Source: Bacteroidota bacterium
GTDB lineage: Bacteria > Bacteroidota > Ignavibacteria > Palsa-1295
Assembly: GCA_025363505.1 (NCBI GenBank)
Contig: JANYDV010000022.1
Location: 1 to 17,864 of the forward strand
Direction: 5' to 3'
Length of the DNA: 17,864 nt
Below are positions 7,075-14,379 of this stretch, in pieces. Position 1 is the first letter of the stretch; each line of letters starts with the position of its first letter. The notes below the pieces were generated by a model, which did no database searches, was not told where the DNA came from, and saw nothing but the letters and a program-made list of their open reading frames with translations. The position numbers and the translations under genes were made by a program.

Positions 7075-7905
7075 ATGTCATTTAAAGGGTTAACAGTGAA
7101 AAAGAACGATACTAAGAATACAAAGTTACGCACAAAGCACTCCGCGGTTTCCATTGCCGTTATTGGGAAGGGTCGTTTGGGTAGTACTTTTGCCCAAGCA
7201 ATAGCAAGCCATAAGCATTCATATCAATTGTTTGCGCACTTAGCGGCTCGCTCAAAGAGTTTTAAATCGCTTAATAAAAATGACGGACCCGATGTGGTGA
7301 TGATCGTCTGTAGCGATAAATTTATTCCTATGGTCGCACAGAAGGTTATCGCTGAATGTGGTAAGAACCTTAAATTAATAATTCATTCTGCCGGAGCATT
7401 GCCTTCGGATACTCTTCCTAAGCAAAAAGGTATCTCTCGATTAATGCTCCATCCGATACAAACATTTGCAACGATTGATACTTCTCTGCTGAGAGATATT
7501 ACTTTTGGTGCTGAGACCTCCGACGACTTTGCCTTAAAATTTGCAAAGCAGTTCATAAAAGTTATTGGTGCATCTTCGATGATCCGCTTACGCGCAGAGC
7601 AGTTGCCTCTTTATCATACGATGATGACCGTAGCCTCAAATTTCTCAACACTCCTTGGTGGTGCAGTCGAGATGATGGGCAAAAGCTTGAAGATAGATAA
7701 GAAGATTTTGAAAAAAGCAGTAGCACCACTGATGAGGCGCTCGTTGAAGAATGTGTTGAACAATGATGCCAAACAGGTCTTAACAGGACCCATAGCCCGA
7801 AAAGATTATACAACAATTCTCAAGCACCGCCTCGCCCTGAAATCACAGCCACTTGCATTGCGAAAGATCTACGAAGGATTTGTGATGTTAGCAGAAGAAT
7901 TGTAG
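7075..7905 (+). CDS. Rossmann-fold and DUF2520 domain protein
   Basis: A dehydrogenase-like protein related to the ProC/F420-dependent oxidoreductase fold, with a DUF2520 C-terminal domain; its substrate is not known. About 276 aa from the ATG at 7075. The N-terminal half has the nucleotide loop AVIGKGRLGSTFAQA, then DVVMIVCSD and LIIHSAGALPSDTL. The second half has the DUF2520 signatures LMLHPIQTF and LPLYHTMMTVASNF. The start is uncertain: ATG 7075, or GTG 7096 which leaves 25 bp to the divergent gap start. The stretch before residue 25 is lysine-rich and unconserved in appearance. The gene is followed by an AT-rich intergenic region and ends in TAG. Confidence 0.85.
   Translation: MSFKGLTVKKNDTKNTKLRTKHSAVSIAVIGKGRLGSTFAQAIASHKHSYQLFAHLAARSKSFKSLNKNDGPDVVMIVCSDKFIPMVAQKVIAECGKNLKLIIHSAGALPSDTLPKQKGISRLMLHPIQTFATIDTSLLRDITFGAETSDDFALKFAKQFIKVIGASSMIRLRAEQLPLYHTMMTVASNFSTLLGGAVEMMGKSLKIDKKILKKAVAPLMRRSLKNVLNNDAKQVLTGPIARKDYTTILKHRLALKSQPLALRKIYEGFVMLAEEL
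7121..7128 (-). promoter_or_regulatory. candidate -7 box for gap, inside the DUF2520 reading frame
   Basis: TAACTTTG on the minus strand fits TAnnTTTG and lies 50 nt before the gap ATG. No clear -33 TTG is seen. It is the only box of this kind I found near gap, and the 4-bp space between the two starts cannot hold a promoter. Confidence 0.4.
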
Positions 7906-8183
7906 GATTATTTTTTTGGTCAAAATTAAGTATACTATTCAAACCAAAGACCGTTTTAGCGGTTAAAAGGATAATTGTAAGGCTAATATCGAATACTACT
8001 TTTGTGGTCATAAAATTATACTTACCCCAAATTCTTTGATCAGGATAGTAAATCAGTTATGGAAGAATTGGGGTATTAACAATTTTAGAGATAGGAGTAA
8101 ATTCGGGAGCCATCTGGGCTTCCCTTGCGTTTCTTGTGCTCCATATACCTACTAAAATTCGAGCATATTATATTAAAATTTTT
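7906..8183 (+). promoter_or_regulatory. promoter and long, possibly structured leader before the M29 gene
   Basis: A 278-bp region without a clear gene. A TTG (7975-7977), 19-bp spacer and TACTTTTG (7997-8004) form a good Bacteroidota-type promoter, about 180 nt before the ATG. The transcribed part holds two hairpins. One has arms TACCCCAAATTCTT (8023-8036) and AAGAATTGGGGTA (8063-8075), with one bulged A and a 26-nt loop. The other has arms GGGAGCC (8105-8111) and GGCTTCCC (8117-8124). I do not recognise a known riboswitch. Confidence 0.5.
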
Positions 8184-9245
8184 ATGAATACTACTACCCA
8201 AAAGAAGACCTCGTTAGAAAATGTATCCTATGACCCGGGCTATAAATACGCCGCAGAAAATGCGATTGATGTCTGCTTACGTGTCCAAAAGGGCGAACGC
8301 ACGGTTATTATTACCGATCTCGCAACACTCCCGATAGCTGCAAGCCTTTATGATGAGTTGAACCTTGTTGGGGCAAACATCCATACCTATGTTGTCGAAG
8401 ATTTTGCCGAACGTCCGTTGGTACACATGCCACAAGAAATTTTAGAGAGTCTCGAAAAGGCTGAGGTGTCGATCTATTGTATGCAAGGTCAGGAAAACGA
8501 ACTTCAGACCCGTAAGGAAATGATGAGCGTGATTAATCGCATTAAACCCCGTCATGCACACATGGTTAATATCAACCATGAAATTATGATGGAAGGGATG
8601 CAAGCCGATTTTCTTGCTGTTGATGCAATCAGCCGCAAAGTTTGGGCACTTGCCAAAGAAGCAAAAAAGATCATCGCAAAGTCCCCTGCCGGGACTCATA
8701 TTGAAGCCACTTTCTCGAAAGATTTGCATTGGCTCAAGACCAGCGGTATTATCACGAATGCTAAATGGGGCAATTTACCCGGCGGCGAGGTCTTAACCTG
8801 CCCCGAGCGAGTTGATGGTGTCTATGTTGTCGATGGTGTCGTCGGCGACTATCTCTGTGCTGTCTATGGTGATATTAAAACCACTCCGCTAACGATTCAT
8901 ATCGAAAACTCACGAATTACAAAGTGCGAATGCGATAATCAAGCATTACTTGAAGAATTTTTGGAATATACCCACCGCGATGAGAATTCTGATCGCGTAG
9001 GTGAGTTTGCTATTGGTACCAACATTGGTGTAGAAGATATCCGTGGTTTGATCTTACAGGATGAGAAGATCCCAGGTTGCCATATTGCATTCGGCTACCC
9101 ATATTGTGAGCATACCGGTGCTACATGGTATTCGGGCACACATATTGATGTGGTCGGTCGTGCGTTTGATGTCTGGATCGACGATCTAAAAATTATGGAA
9201 AACGGCAAGTTCCTAATCGAGCCGGAAACAATTTCTCAGAATTAA
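8184..9245 (+). CDS. M29 family metalloaminopeptidase
   Basis: Aminopeptidase T/PepS-like enzyme (COG2309) that would remove N-terminal residues from peptides in the cytoplasm using two metal ions. 353 aa, shorter than the roughly 410 of AmpS/PepS. The five ligands expected in the family are all seen: E202 in LPGGEVLTCPE, E274 in VGEFAIGTN, H300 in PGCHIAFGYPY, and H320 and D322 in SGTHIDVV. The ATG at 8184 (MNTTTQKK) is chosen. The frame stays open upstream to about 8050, with a GTG at 8136, but that would add a hydrophobic stretch not expected in this cytoplasmic family. It is preceded by a promoter and a long leader; no strong terminator follows, only a hairpin with arms at 9260-9267 and 9276-9283 that lacks a T tract. 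Confidence 0.88.
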   Translation: MNTTTQKKTSLENVSYDPGYKYAAENAIDVCLRVQKGERTVIITDLATLPIAASLYDELNLVGANIHTYVVEDFAERPLVHMPQEILESLEKAEVSIYCMQGQENELQTRKEMMSVINRIKPRHAHMVNINHEIMMEGMQADFLAVDAISRKVWALAKEAKKIIAKSPAGTHIEATFSKDLHWLKTSGIITNAKWGNLPGGEVLTCPERVDGVYVVDGVVGDYLCAVYGDIKTTPLTIHIENSRITKCECDNQALLEEFLEYTHRDENSDRVGEFAIGTNIGVEDIRGLILQDEKIPGCHIAFGYPYCEHTGATWYSGTHIDVVGRAFDVWIDDLKIMENGKFLIEPETISQN

Positions 9246-9328
9246 CATACAAGAGATAAGTAACTCCTTTTGAAGGGAGTTGCAAGCGGAACGACACCTC
9301 TTTTGGCAGCGTTTCGTGTATTCTTAAC

Positions 9329-9336
9329 TATTTTTG
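9329..9336 (+). promoter_or_regulatory. Bacteroidota-type -7 box for rpmE, with leader hairpin
   Basis: TATTTTTG fits TAnnTTTG, and a TTG at 9303-9305 lies 23 bp upstream. Directly after the box, TGACGG (9337-9342) and CCGTCA (9349-9354) can pair across a 6-nt loop, placing a small hairpin near the 5' end of the message. An AAGGA at 9361-9365 is a plausible Shine-Dalgarno, 7 nt before the ATG. Confidence 0.55.
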
Positions 9337-9372
9337 TGACGGCAAAACCCGTCATTGATAAAGGAAAATAAT

Positions 9373-9615
9373 ATGAAAAACGGTATTCACCCAAATTATC
9401 ATGCAGTTAGCATCCATTGTGCCGGATGTGGCAATGACTTTGTGACCAACTCGACATCTCCTGAGAATGTCCTGCGCGTCGAAATCTGCTCAAACTGCCA
9501 TCCGTTCTTTACCGGTAAGCAACGTTTTGTTGATACCGCAGGACGTGTCGAACGCTTCCAAAAGAAATTTGCGAAACAAATCGCAGAAAAGAAGCAAGCA
9601 AAAGCAACTGCGTAA
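9373..9615 (+). CDS. rpmE: 50S ribosomal protein L31
   Basis: Small protein of the large ribosomal subunit that bridges to the small subunit. 80 aa. It starts MKNGIHPNYHAVSIHCAGCG and has two CxxC pairs (CAGC and CSNC), marking the zinc-binding form rather than the cysteine-free zinc-starvation paralogue. The family signature continues as CHPFFTGKQRFVDTAGRVERF, followed by a Lys/Ala-rich tail. The ATG at 9373 is preferred over the in-frame start at 9355 because L31 begins at 'MK..IHP' and AAGGA precedes it. It stands alone between its own promoter and a strong terminator. Confidence 0.96.
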   Translation: MKNGIHPNYHAVSIHCAGCGNDFVTNSTSPENVLRVEICSNCHPFFTGKQRFVDTAGRVERFQKKFAKQIAEKKQAKATA

Positions 9616-9640
9616 GTTACTTGTTTTACAACTGTTTATA

Positions 9641-9675
9641 AAAGTCCTGCCCTCCGGGTCAGGACTTTTTCTTTT
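9641..9675 (+). terminator. rho-independent terminator after rpmE
   Basis: AAAGTCCTG (9641-9649) pairs with CAGGACTTT (9660-9668) and is followed by TTCTTTT. It lies 25 bp after rpmE and ends about 15 bp before the GlmU-like ATG, so it may act as an attenuator for that gene if they are co-transcribed. Confidence 0.85.
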
Positions 9676-9689
9676 AGCCCAAAACAACT

Positions 9690-10955
9690 ATGCCACAACT
9701 TGAAGTAACACAGATCATCCTTTTTGAAGATTATCATGCTCAAAGTGCGGTCTTCAAACCCTTATCATATACGCGTTCAATTGCCGAACTGAGAGTCGGG
9801 ATGTTCACCGCTATAGAACGATTGACCGAGATTGCCGGCACGACAGTACAGATAGTTGTTCATACTCGACCGGAATTGAAAGAAACGGTAGAGTCTCGTT
9901 ACCCTTTGATCAAAGTAAACACTGTTGATTCATCAAAGCCCACGTTGTGTTTGAACGGACGTTTGATGCTTACCGACCATTTATACGAACAGTTTCGCAG
10001 TGAAGCCAATATGATCTTTCATGTTGAAGACCAACCGGAAGATATTCTTGCGATATACTTTAATTCGACTCTTGATAACACATTAGTGCAAAAAATCGAA
10101 CAAGGCTCCCCTCTTTCGGGCAAAGATTTTTCGATAGCACAAAAACATTTGCCAAAAGCAAAACTCTTTACTTCACTCTGGAACATGGTCAATTCCAACG
10201 GCGTGGTAATGCAAAGCGATATTCGTCGTTTATTGCAAAAAGGTAATCGGAAGATGCATAAGCTATCACGAGTCTTTCCAAAAGTAGGTATTCGCGACGA
10301 GACCAAGGTACATCTCGAAGAAGGATGTTTTATAGCGCCTCGCGCAGCACTTGATGCGACCGGAGGCTTGATCTTTATCGAAAAAGGCGTGACCATCGAG
10401 TCTGGTGCTATTATTATGGGACCTGCGGTTATTCTTAGCGGAAGTACTATCCGTGCTAATGCTCGCATTCACGAAGGCACAACAATCGGACCTGTTTGCA
10501 AGATTGGTGGCGAAGTAGAAACCTCTATCTTTCAAGGCTACGCCAACAAACAACACGACGGATACATCGGTCATAGTTTTGTCGGGGAGTGGTGCAACCT
10601 CGGAGCCGGAACGACAACGAGTGATCTAAAAAATGATTACTCGAACGTCAAGATTGTGATCGAGAATGAGACCATCGAGACAAAAGCACTTTTTGTTGGC
10701 AGTTATTTTGGCGATCACTCAAAAACTGCAATTGGTACCCTTTTGAATACCGGCACAGCGATCGGGGTGAGCAGCAATGTATTTGGTTACGGGTTTCAAC
10801 CCAAATGGATTCCCAATTTCAGTTGGGGTGGCGCACAAGGTATAGAAAAATACGAGACTGAAAAAGCGGTAGAGGTAGCAAGAAAAGTTATTGCCAGAAG
10901 GAGCCTTTCCCTTTCTTCTGCTGAGGAAACGTTATTAAGATCATTGGCAAAATAG
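9690..10955 (+). CDS. GlmU-like nucleotidyltransferase/acyltransferase (alternative bacterial GlmU type)
   Basis: Likely makes UDP-N-acetylglucosamine or a related sugar nucleotide for cell-wall and lipid A synthesis. 421 aa. The N-terminal part (ILFEDYHAQSAVFKPLSYTR, then SIAELRVGMFT) matches the divergent nucleotidyltransferase domain of the Bacteroidota-type GlmU (TIGR03991-like) rather than the E. coli form. A left-handed beta-helix follows from about residue 215 to 370, with hexapeptide repeats such as GVTIESGAIIMGPAVI and the conserved stretch IGHSFVGEWCNLGAGTTTSD. The C-terminal extension (FGYGFQPKWIPNFSWG) is typical of this family. The exact substrate is inferred. No own promoter box was found; the rpmE terminator lies just upstream. 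It ends in TAG at a bidirectional terminator. Confidence 0.87.
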   Translation: MPQLEVTQIILFEDYHAQSAVFKPLSYTRSIAELRVGMFTAIERLTEIAGTTVQIVVHTRPELKETVESRYPLIKVNTVDSSKPTLCLNGRLMLTDHLYEQFRSEANMIFHVEDQPEDILAIYFNSTLDNTLVQKIEQGSPLSGKDFSIAQKHLPKAKLFTSLWNMVNSNGVVMQSDIRRLLQKGNRKMHKLSRVFPKVGIRDETKVHLEEGCFIAPRAALDATGGLIFIEKGVTIESGAIIMGPAVILSGSTIRANARIHEGTTIGPVCKIGGEVETSIFQGYANKQHDGYIGHSFVGEWCNLGAGTTTSDLKNDYSNVKIVIENETIETKALFVGSYFGDHSKTAIGTLLNTGTAIGVSSNVFGYGFQPKWIPNFSWGGAQGIEKYETEKAVEVARKVIARRSLSLSSAEETLLRSLAK

Positions 10956-10960
10956 TAACC

Positions 10961-10995
10961 AAAAAAAAGTCCGCTCGTTGAGCGGACTTTTTTTT
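10961..10995. terminator. symmetrical bidirectional terminator between the GlmU-like gene and dapA
   Basis: A perfect 16-bp inverted repeat (AAAAAAAAGTCCGCTC and its complement) around a 3-nt loop, with an A tract on one side and a T tract on the other, so it works on both strands. It overlaps the first two bases of the dapA stop codon complement. Confidence 0.93.
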
Positions 10996-11902
10996 ACTCT
11001 TGCTGTAATTCTTCGACAACGATCGACTCGAGCTGTAATAAATGCTCACGCACTTTACGCCGATGTTCTTCGCGCATCCTGACCAGCGGCAGTCGGTAAT
11101 GCTCTTCGATCATCCCCATCATTGCTAACGCCGATTTTACAGGTCCGGGATTCGTCTCGATAAACATTACTCGCATCAGGTCATATAATTCGTACTGGAT
11201 GGCTTTCGCTTCAGCAAATTTTCCGTCGATCGCAAACCGTACCATCCGTGAGAATTCTCCCGGTACGATATTTGATGTCACACTAATCACCCCTTTTGCT
11301 CCAACGGCTATCAGCGGCACGGTAAGATTATCTTCTCCGGAAAGCAATCGAAATCCTTGTGGCGCATGACGAATGATCTCCATACATTGTTCAATATTCG
11401 CACTGGCTTCTTTGATACCGATGACATTTTCTATCTCCGAACATCGAAGTGTTGTTTCGGCACTCATATTGAGACCTGTTCGCCCGGGAAGGTTATACAT
11501 CAAAATCGGTAAACCAACTTCAGCAACAGCACTATAATGAGCAAATACCCCATCCGGTGTCGGTTTATTATAGTAAGGAGTAACAACCAGAGCGCCATTG
11601 GCGCCAAGATCATATGCTTCTTTTGTATAAGCGACAGAGGTTCTTGTATCGTTACTGCCGGTTCCGACAACAATCACCGCGCGACGGGCAACATATTCAA
11701 TCACAAATGAAAGAAATCTTGTTCGCTCGGCATTGCTGATTGTCGGATTTTCACCGGTTGTCCCCAGGGGCACCAACATATCAATCCCTCCGGCTATTTG
11801 ATAGTCGATCAATCGTTTTGTAGCATCATAATCAATCTCTCCGTTGGCTAAGAACGGCGTTACCATTGCTGTGCCGGTACCTTTAATGGTCTTATTGCTC
11901 AT
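10994..11902 (-). CDS. dapA: 4-hydroxy-tetrahydrodipicolinate synthase
   Basis: Condenses pyruvate with aspartate semialdehyde, the first committed step to diaminopimelate and lysine; a cytoplasmic TIM barrel. 302 aa, the normal length. The Schiff-base lysine is K164 in VIGIKEAS. The catalytic Thr and Tyr are in LGTTGENPT (T48/T49), TPYYNKP (Y111) and MYNLPGRTG (Y136), and R141 binds the substrate carboxylate. Its ATG overlaps the dapB TGA in an ATGA, so the two are translationally coupled. The stop codon lies in the terminator. Confidence 0.96.
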   Translation of the reverse strand: MSNKTIKGTGTAMVTPFLANGEIDYDATKRLIDYQIAGGIDMLVPLGTTGENPTISNAERTRFLSFVIEYVARRAVIVVGTGSNDTRTSVAYTKEAYDLGANGALVVTPYYNKPTPDGVFAHYSAVAEVGLPILMYNLPGRTGLNMSAETTLRCSEIENVIGIKEASANIEQCMEIIRHAPQGFRLLSGEDNLTVPLIAVGAKGVISVTSNIVPGEFSRMVRFAIDGKFAEAKAIQYELYDLMRVMFIETNPGPVKSALAMMGMIEEHYRLPLVRMREEHRRKVREHLLQLESIVVEELQQE

Positions 11903-12642
11903 AATGAATTCCCTAGAATTTGGGTGATATGTTCTTCAAACGAATACATTCCTTTTTTGGTGACGATCCACTCAGCTGCTCGAACTGCCCCGAGAGCAAA
12001 CCCACGACGTGATTTTGCTTGATGGGTTAATTCTATAGAATCAACTTCGCTATCAAAGCCGACCGTATGGGTCCCCATAATCGAACCGGCACGGATAGAG
12101 CTGATGACAATCGAGTCGCGAGATGGTGCTTCTCCTTGTTTGAGTTGTGAAGTGATTTTTGATTTCGACCTAAATCCCGAAAGTATTGTTTCTGAGATCT
12201 TTAGTGCCGTACCACTCGGAAAATCTTTCTTCGTGTTATGATGTGCTTCAGTAATATAAACATCATAATCTGCTGCGTTCAAGAGTCTTGAGGCATCTCC
12301 CACAATTTTTAAGAACAAATTCACGCCGATTGAATAATTTGACGCATATACGCAGCCGATGTTAGCGTCGTCGACCATTTTTTTTATTTTTACTCTCTCG
12401 CTATCCCAACCGGTCGTTCCGATCACAATCGGAGTCTCAGTTTTTGCCGCGATCCGAACATTCGTTACAACTGAATCAGGCTGGGTAAAGTCAATAATAA
12501 CGTCGGGATGATGAAGCCGAAGTGCTTCCGGTGATAATGGCTTATCAATATCAAAGAGTGCCACAATGTCGTGATTACGGGCTTTCGCCGCTAACTCGAC
12601 TTCGTGTCCCATTTTTCCATAACCTGCAAGTGCGATCTTCAT
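11899..12642 (-). CDS. dapB: 4-hydroxy-tetrahydrodipicolinate reductase
   Basis: Second step of diaminopimelate/lysine synthesis: NAD(P)H reduction of the DapA product. 247 aa. The N-terminal nucleotide loop is AGYGKMG. The family signature EAHHNTKKDFPSGTA holds the catalytic His (H134/H135) and Lys (K138/K139). IGTTGW lies near residue 75. The ATG at 12642 is chosen over an upstream in-frame start (12675) because it gives the standard MKIALAGYGKMG and because a strong promoter covers the upstream stretch. It forms a two-gene operon with dapA through a 4-bp overlap. The order dapB then dapA places both under one promoter. Confidence 0.96.
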   Translation of the reverse strand: MKIALAGYGKMGHEVELAAKARNHDIVALFDIDKPLSPEALRLHHPDVIIDFTQPDSVVTNVRIAAKTETPIVIGTTGWDSERVKIKKMVDDANIGCVYASNYSIGVNLFLKIVGDASRLLNAADYDVYITEAHHNTKKDFPSGTALKISETILSGFRSKSKITSQLKQGEAPSRDSIVISSIRAGSIMGTHTVGFDSEVDSIELTHQAKSRRGFALGAVRAAEWIVTKKGMYSFEEHITQILGNSL

Positions 12643-12646
12643 AGTG

Positions 12647-12675
12647 CAAAAATACGACGAGTTCGCATTTTTCAA
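12647..12675 (-). promoter_or_regulatory. promoter of dapB-dapA, apparently giving a leaderless message
   Basis: On the minus strand TTG (12673-12675), an 18-bp spacer and TATTTTTG (12654-12647) form the best TTG/TAnnTTTG pair in the window. The box ends only 4 nt before the dapB ATG, so transcription should start at or next to the start codon. Confidence 0.7.
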
Positions 12676-12704
12676 CTGAGTCTTGAATAATTATCGTTTA
12701 ATAG

Positions 12705-12735
12705 ACCCCAAAAAAACCGTCTTCAGAAGATGCCC
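12705..12735 (-). terminator. weak candidate terminator after the DUF4159 gene
   Basis: On the minus strand a short hairpin (TCTTC/GAAGA) is followed by GG and a run of seven T. The stem is short and the loop very tight, so the call is tentative. Confidence 0.3.
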
Positions 12736-12743
12736 GATGGACT

Positions 12744-13436
12744 TTAGTGAGTCAGGGAGTACACAACAATATTTGTCCCAAATTTTAATGCTGCTTCGCG
12801 CTTTTCCGGCGGATCATTGTGGACATCAGGGTCGTCCCAGCCATCACTGGGGTTTGATTCGAATGTATAATAGACACAGAGTCGTCCATTCGAAAACAGA
12901 CCAAAGCCTTGAGGAGTCTTGCCATCATGTTCGTGGATCTTTGGCACCCCGTTCGGAAACTCAAAATGTGAGTGGTATAATTCGTGAGTAAATGGCAACT
13001 CTTTGAATTCTTGTTCCGGAAAGACTTTTTTTATCTCACGACGAAGTGCTTTGTCAAGTCCGTAATCATCATCAATATATAAAAATCCACCGGCATCAAG
13101 GTAAGCACGAAGACGCTTCGCCTCAGATTCTGTAAATTCAATATTTCCATGCCCGGTCATAAACAAGAATGGATAATTGAAAATGTCTTCACTGGCAACG
13201 TCAACCCAAAGATATTCAGCCTGCGTCTGGATGTTTGAGTGTGCGGCAACATACCGCAATAAATTTGGCTCTTCAGTTTGTCCATTATACCAATCACTTC
13301 CCCCTTCGTATTTCAACCGAGCGATCTTAAAGACCGAAGCCGACCGGTTGACGCTTCGTTGCTGAGCAAATGAGACCGTCGTAGTCGTAACGATAGCACA
13401 TAAAAAAAGGAAACGATATAAGTATTGTATCTTCAC
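12744..13436 (-). CDS. secreted DUF4159 domain protein
   Basis: Function unknown. 230 aa. The N-terminus is a signal peptide: KIQYLYRFLFLCAI, then VTTTTVSFAQQ with likely cleavage after SFA. The mature part matches the DUF4159 family as I know it: FKIARLKYEGGSDWYNG, LWVDVASEDIFNYPFLFMTG, an aspartate cluster in GGFLYIDDDYG, and FTHELYHSHFEFPNGVPKIH. The fold is thought to resemble class I glutamine-amidotransferase-like domains. The start is GTG, since no ATG occurs early enough to keep the signal peptide. No TAnnTTTG box is seen upstream. The sdhB terminator separates it from sdhB, so they are probably not co-transcribed. Confidence 0.82.
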   Translation of the reverse strand: MKIQYLYRFLFLCAIVTTTTVSFAQQRSVNRSASVFKIARLKYEGGSDWYNGQTEEPNLLRYVAAHSNIQTQAEYLWVDVASEDIFNYPFLFMTGHGNIEFTESEAKRLRAYLDAGGFLYIDDDYGLDKALRREIKKVFPEQEFKELPFTHELYHSHFEFPNGVPKIHEHDGKTPQGFGLFSNGRLCVYYTFESNPSDGWDDPDVHNDPPEKREAALKFGTNIVVYSLTH

Positions 13437-13510
13437 GTTTTATAATAAACAATGCTTTCTAAGAGACGTAAAACAGCGGTAGAGGTTTCAATCTGAGATT
13501 GTTGCTCGGA

Positions 13511-13540
13511 TATAAAAAAGGCAGACGCAAGCGTCTGCCT
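13511..13540 (-). terminator. rho-independent terminator after sdhB
   Basis: AGGCAGACGC (13519-13528) pairs with GCGTCTGCCT (13531-13540). On the minus strand the stem is followed by a run of T (TTTTTTATA). It lies 34 bp after the sdhB stop. Confidence 0.88.
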
Positions 13541-13574
13541 CTTCTTGTTTTGACAGTTCAGACAACACAACTCA

Positions 13575-14291
13575 TCAGAGCTCGTCGGAAACAAGACGTT
13601 TCTTTAATTGCGAAATATGCCATGTAATATTAATATCCTTTGGGCACGCCTCGACACAGTTAAAAATGGTATGACAACGCCAGATACCATCTGCAGAATC
13701 AACAGCTGTAAGATGTTCTTCGGGGTTGGTATCACGAGTATCGAATGTAAATCGGTAGCTCTTTAAGAATGCCGCAGGTCCGAGATAATTTTCATTCGAC
13801 CACAGCGACGGGCAACTCGTGGTACAACAAGCGCACATGATACACTTCGTTGACTCCATCAAGAGCTCTGCATCTTCGTGTGACTGCAAACGCTCGTGTT
13901 CAGGAGGTGCATCTTTTGCGATAAGATACGGCTTTACCAACTCGTACTTCGCATAGAAATCTTTCATCTCAATGACCAAATCTTTTACAATCGGAAGATA
14001 TGGTAATGGTTCGATCACTACAGGTTTACCGGAATCAATATTCTTGATATCCTGCAATAGAAGCGAACAAGCAAGCGTATTCTTTCCGTTAATCCTCATC
14101 CCGTCCGAGCCACACATCCCATGTGCGCAAGAACGGCGAAACGTTAATGTCCCGTCAAGTTTCCATTTTATATCGTGCAAAACGTCGAGAACTCGGTACG
14201 TACCTTCAAGTCCATCAAGGGTGTAATCCTTGAAATAGGGCTCTTTGTCAACCTCCGGGTTATAGCGTTGAATGCGAAACGTTATTTTCAT
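13575..14291 (-). CDS. sdhB: succinate dehydrogenase iron-sulfur subunit
   Basis: Carries electrons from the flavoprotein to quinone in complex II, at the inner face of the cytoplasmic membrane. 238 aa. [2Fe-2S] ligands are C55, C60, D63 and C75; Asp replaces the third Cys, as in E. coli SdhB. [4Fe-4S] ligands are C150, C153, C156 and C216, and [3Fe-4S] ligands are C160, C206 and C212 (CIMCACCTTSCPS and CHTIFNCVEACPKD). The length and Asp ligand fit the E. coli/mitochondrial type better than the longer diheme type common in Bacteroidota. No sdhA or sdhC is next to it: upstream is a YceD gene and downstream, past a terminator, a DUF4159 gene. A promoter box lies 24 nt upstream. Confidence 0.95.
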   Translation of the reverse strand: MKITFRIQRYNPEVDKEPYFKDYTLDGLEGTYRVLDVLHDIKWKLDGTLTFRRSCAHGMCGSDGMRINGKNTLACSLLLQDIKNIDSGKPVVIEPLPYLPIVKDLVIEMKDFYAKYELVKPYLIAKDAPPEHERLQSHEDAELLMESTKCIMCACCTTSCPSLWSNENYLGPAAFLKSYRFTFDTRDTNPEEHLTAVDSADGIWRCHTIFNCVEACPKDINITWHISQLKKRLVSDEL

Positions 14292-14315
14292 TCGTAATTG
14301 ATCTACTACACCCTA

Positions 14316-14323
14316 CAAAATTA
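14316..14323 (-). promoter_or_regulatory. Bacteroidota-type -7 box for sdhB
   Basis: TAATTTTG on the minus strand fits TAnnTTTG and ends 24 nt before the sdhB ATG. No TTG is found at the right distance. It lies in the 88-bp gap between sdhB and the YceD gene and supports separate transcription of sdhB. Confidence 0.5.
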
Positions 14324-14379
14324 CGGATTTTTTTGTGTGTGTGCTCTAATACTGTCAATATTCATACCCTACTGCTTTG

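Noticed and set aside
7921..7948. TAATTTTG on the minus strand at 7921-7928 with TTTG at 7945-7948, as an antisense promoter against the DUF2520 gene.
   Set aside because: The spacer of 16 bp is short, the region is AT-rich, and no gene start lies downstream. Kept only as a weak possibility.
8050..8183. Open frame upstream of and in phase with the M29 gene, giving a hydrophobic stretch (SGAIWASLAFLVLHIP) that looks like a membrane anchor.
   Set aside because: No ATG is present, only GTG 8136 and rarer starts. The M29 family is cytoplasmic with no N-terminal anchor, and the region is better explained as leader RNA with hairpins. Not excluded completely.
9259..9283. Terminator after the M29 gene.
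   Set aside because: An 8-bp stem is present (9260-9267 with 9276-9283), but no T tract follows on either strand.
10019..10574. Minus-strand frames of 149 and 102 codons inside the GlmU-like gene.
   Set aside because: Antisense shadows of a gene with clear hexapeptide repeats; no start signals or recognisable protein.
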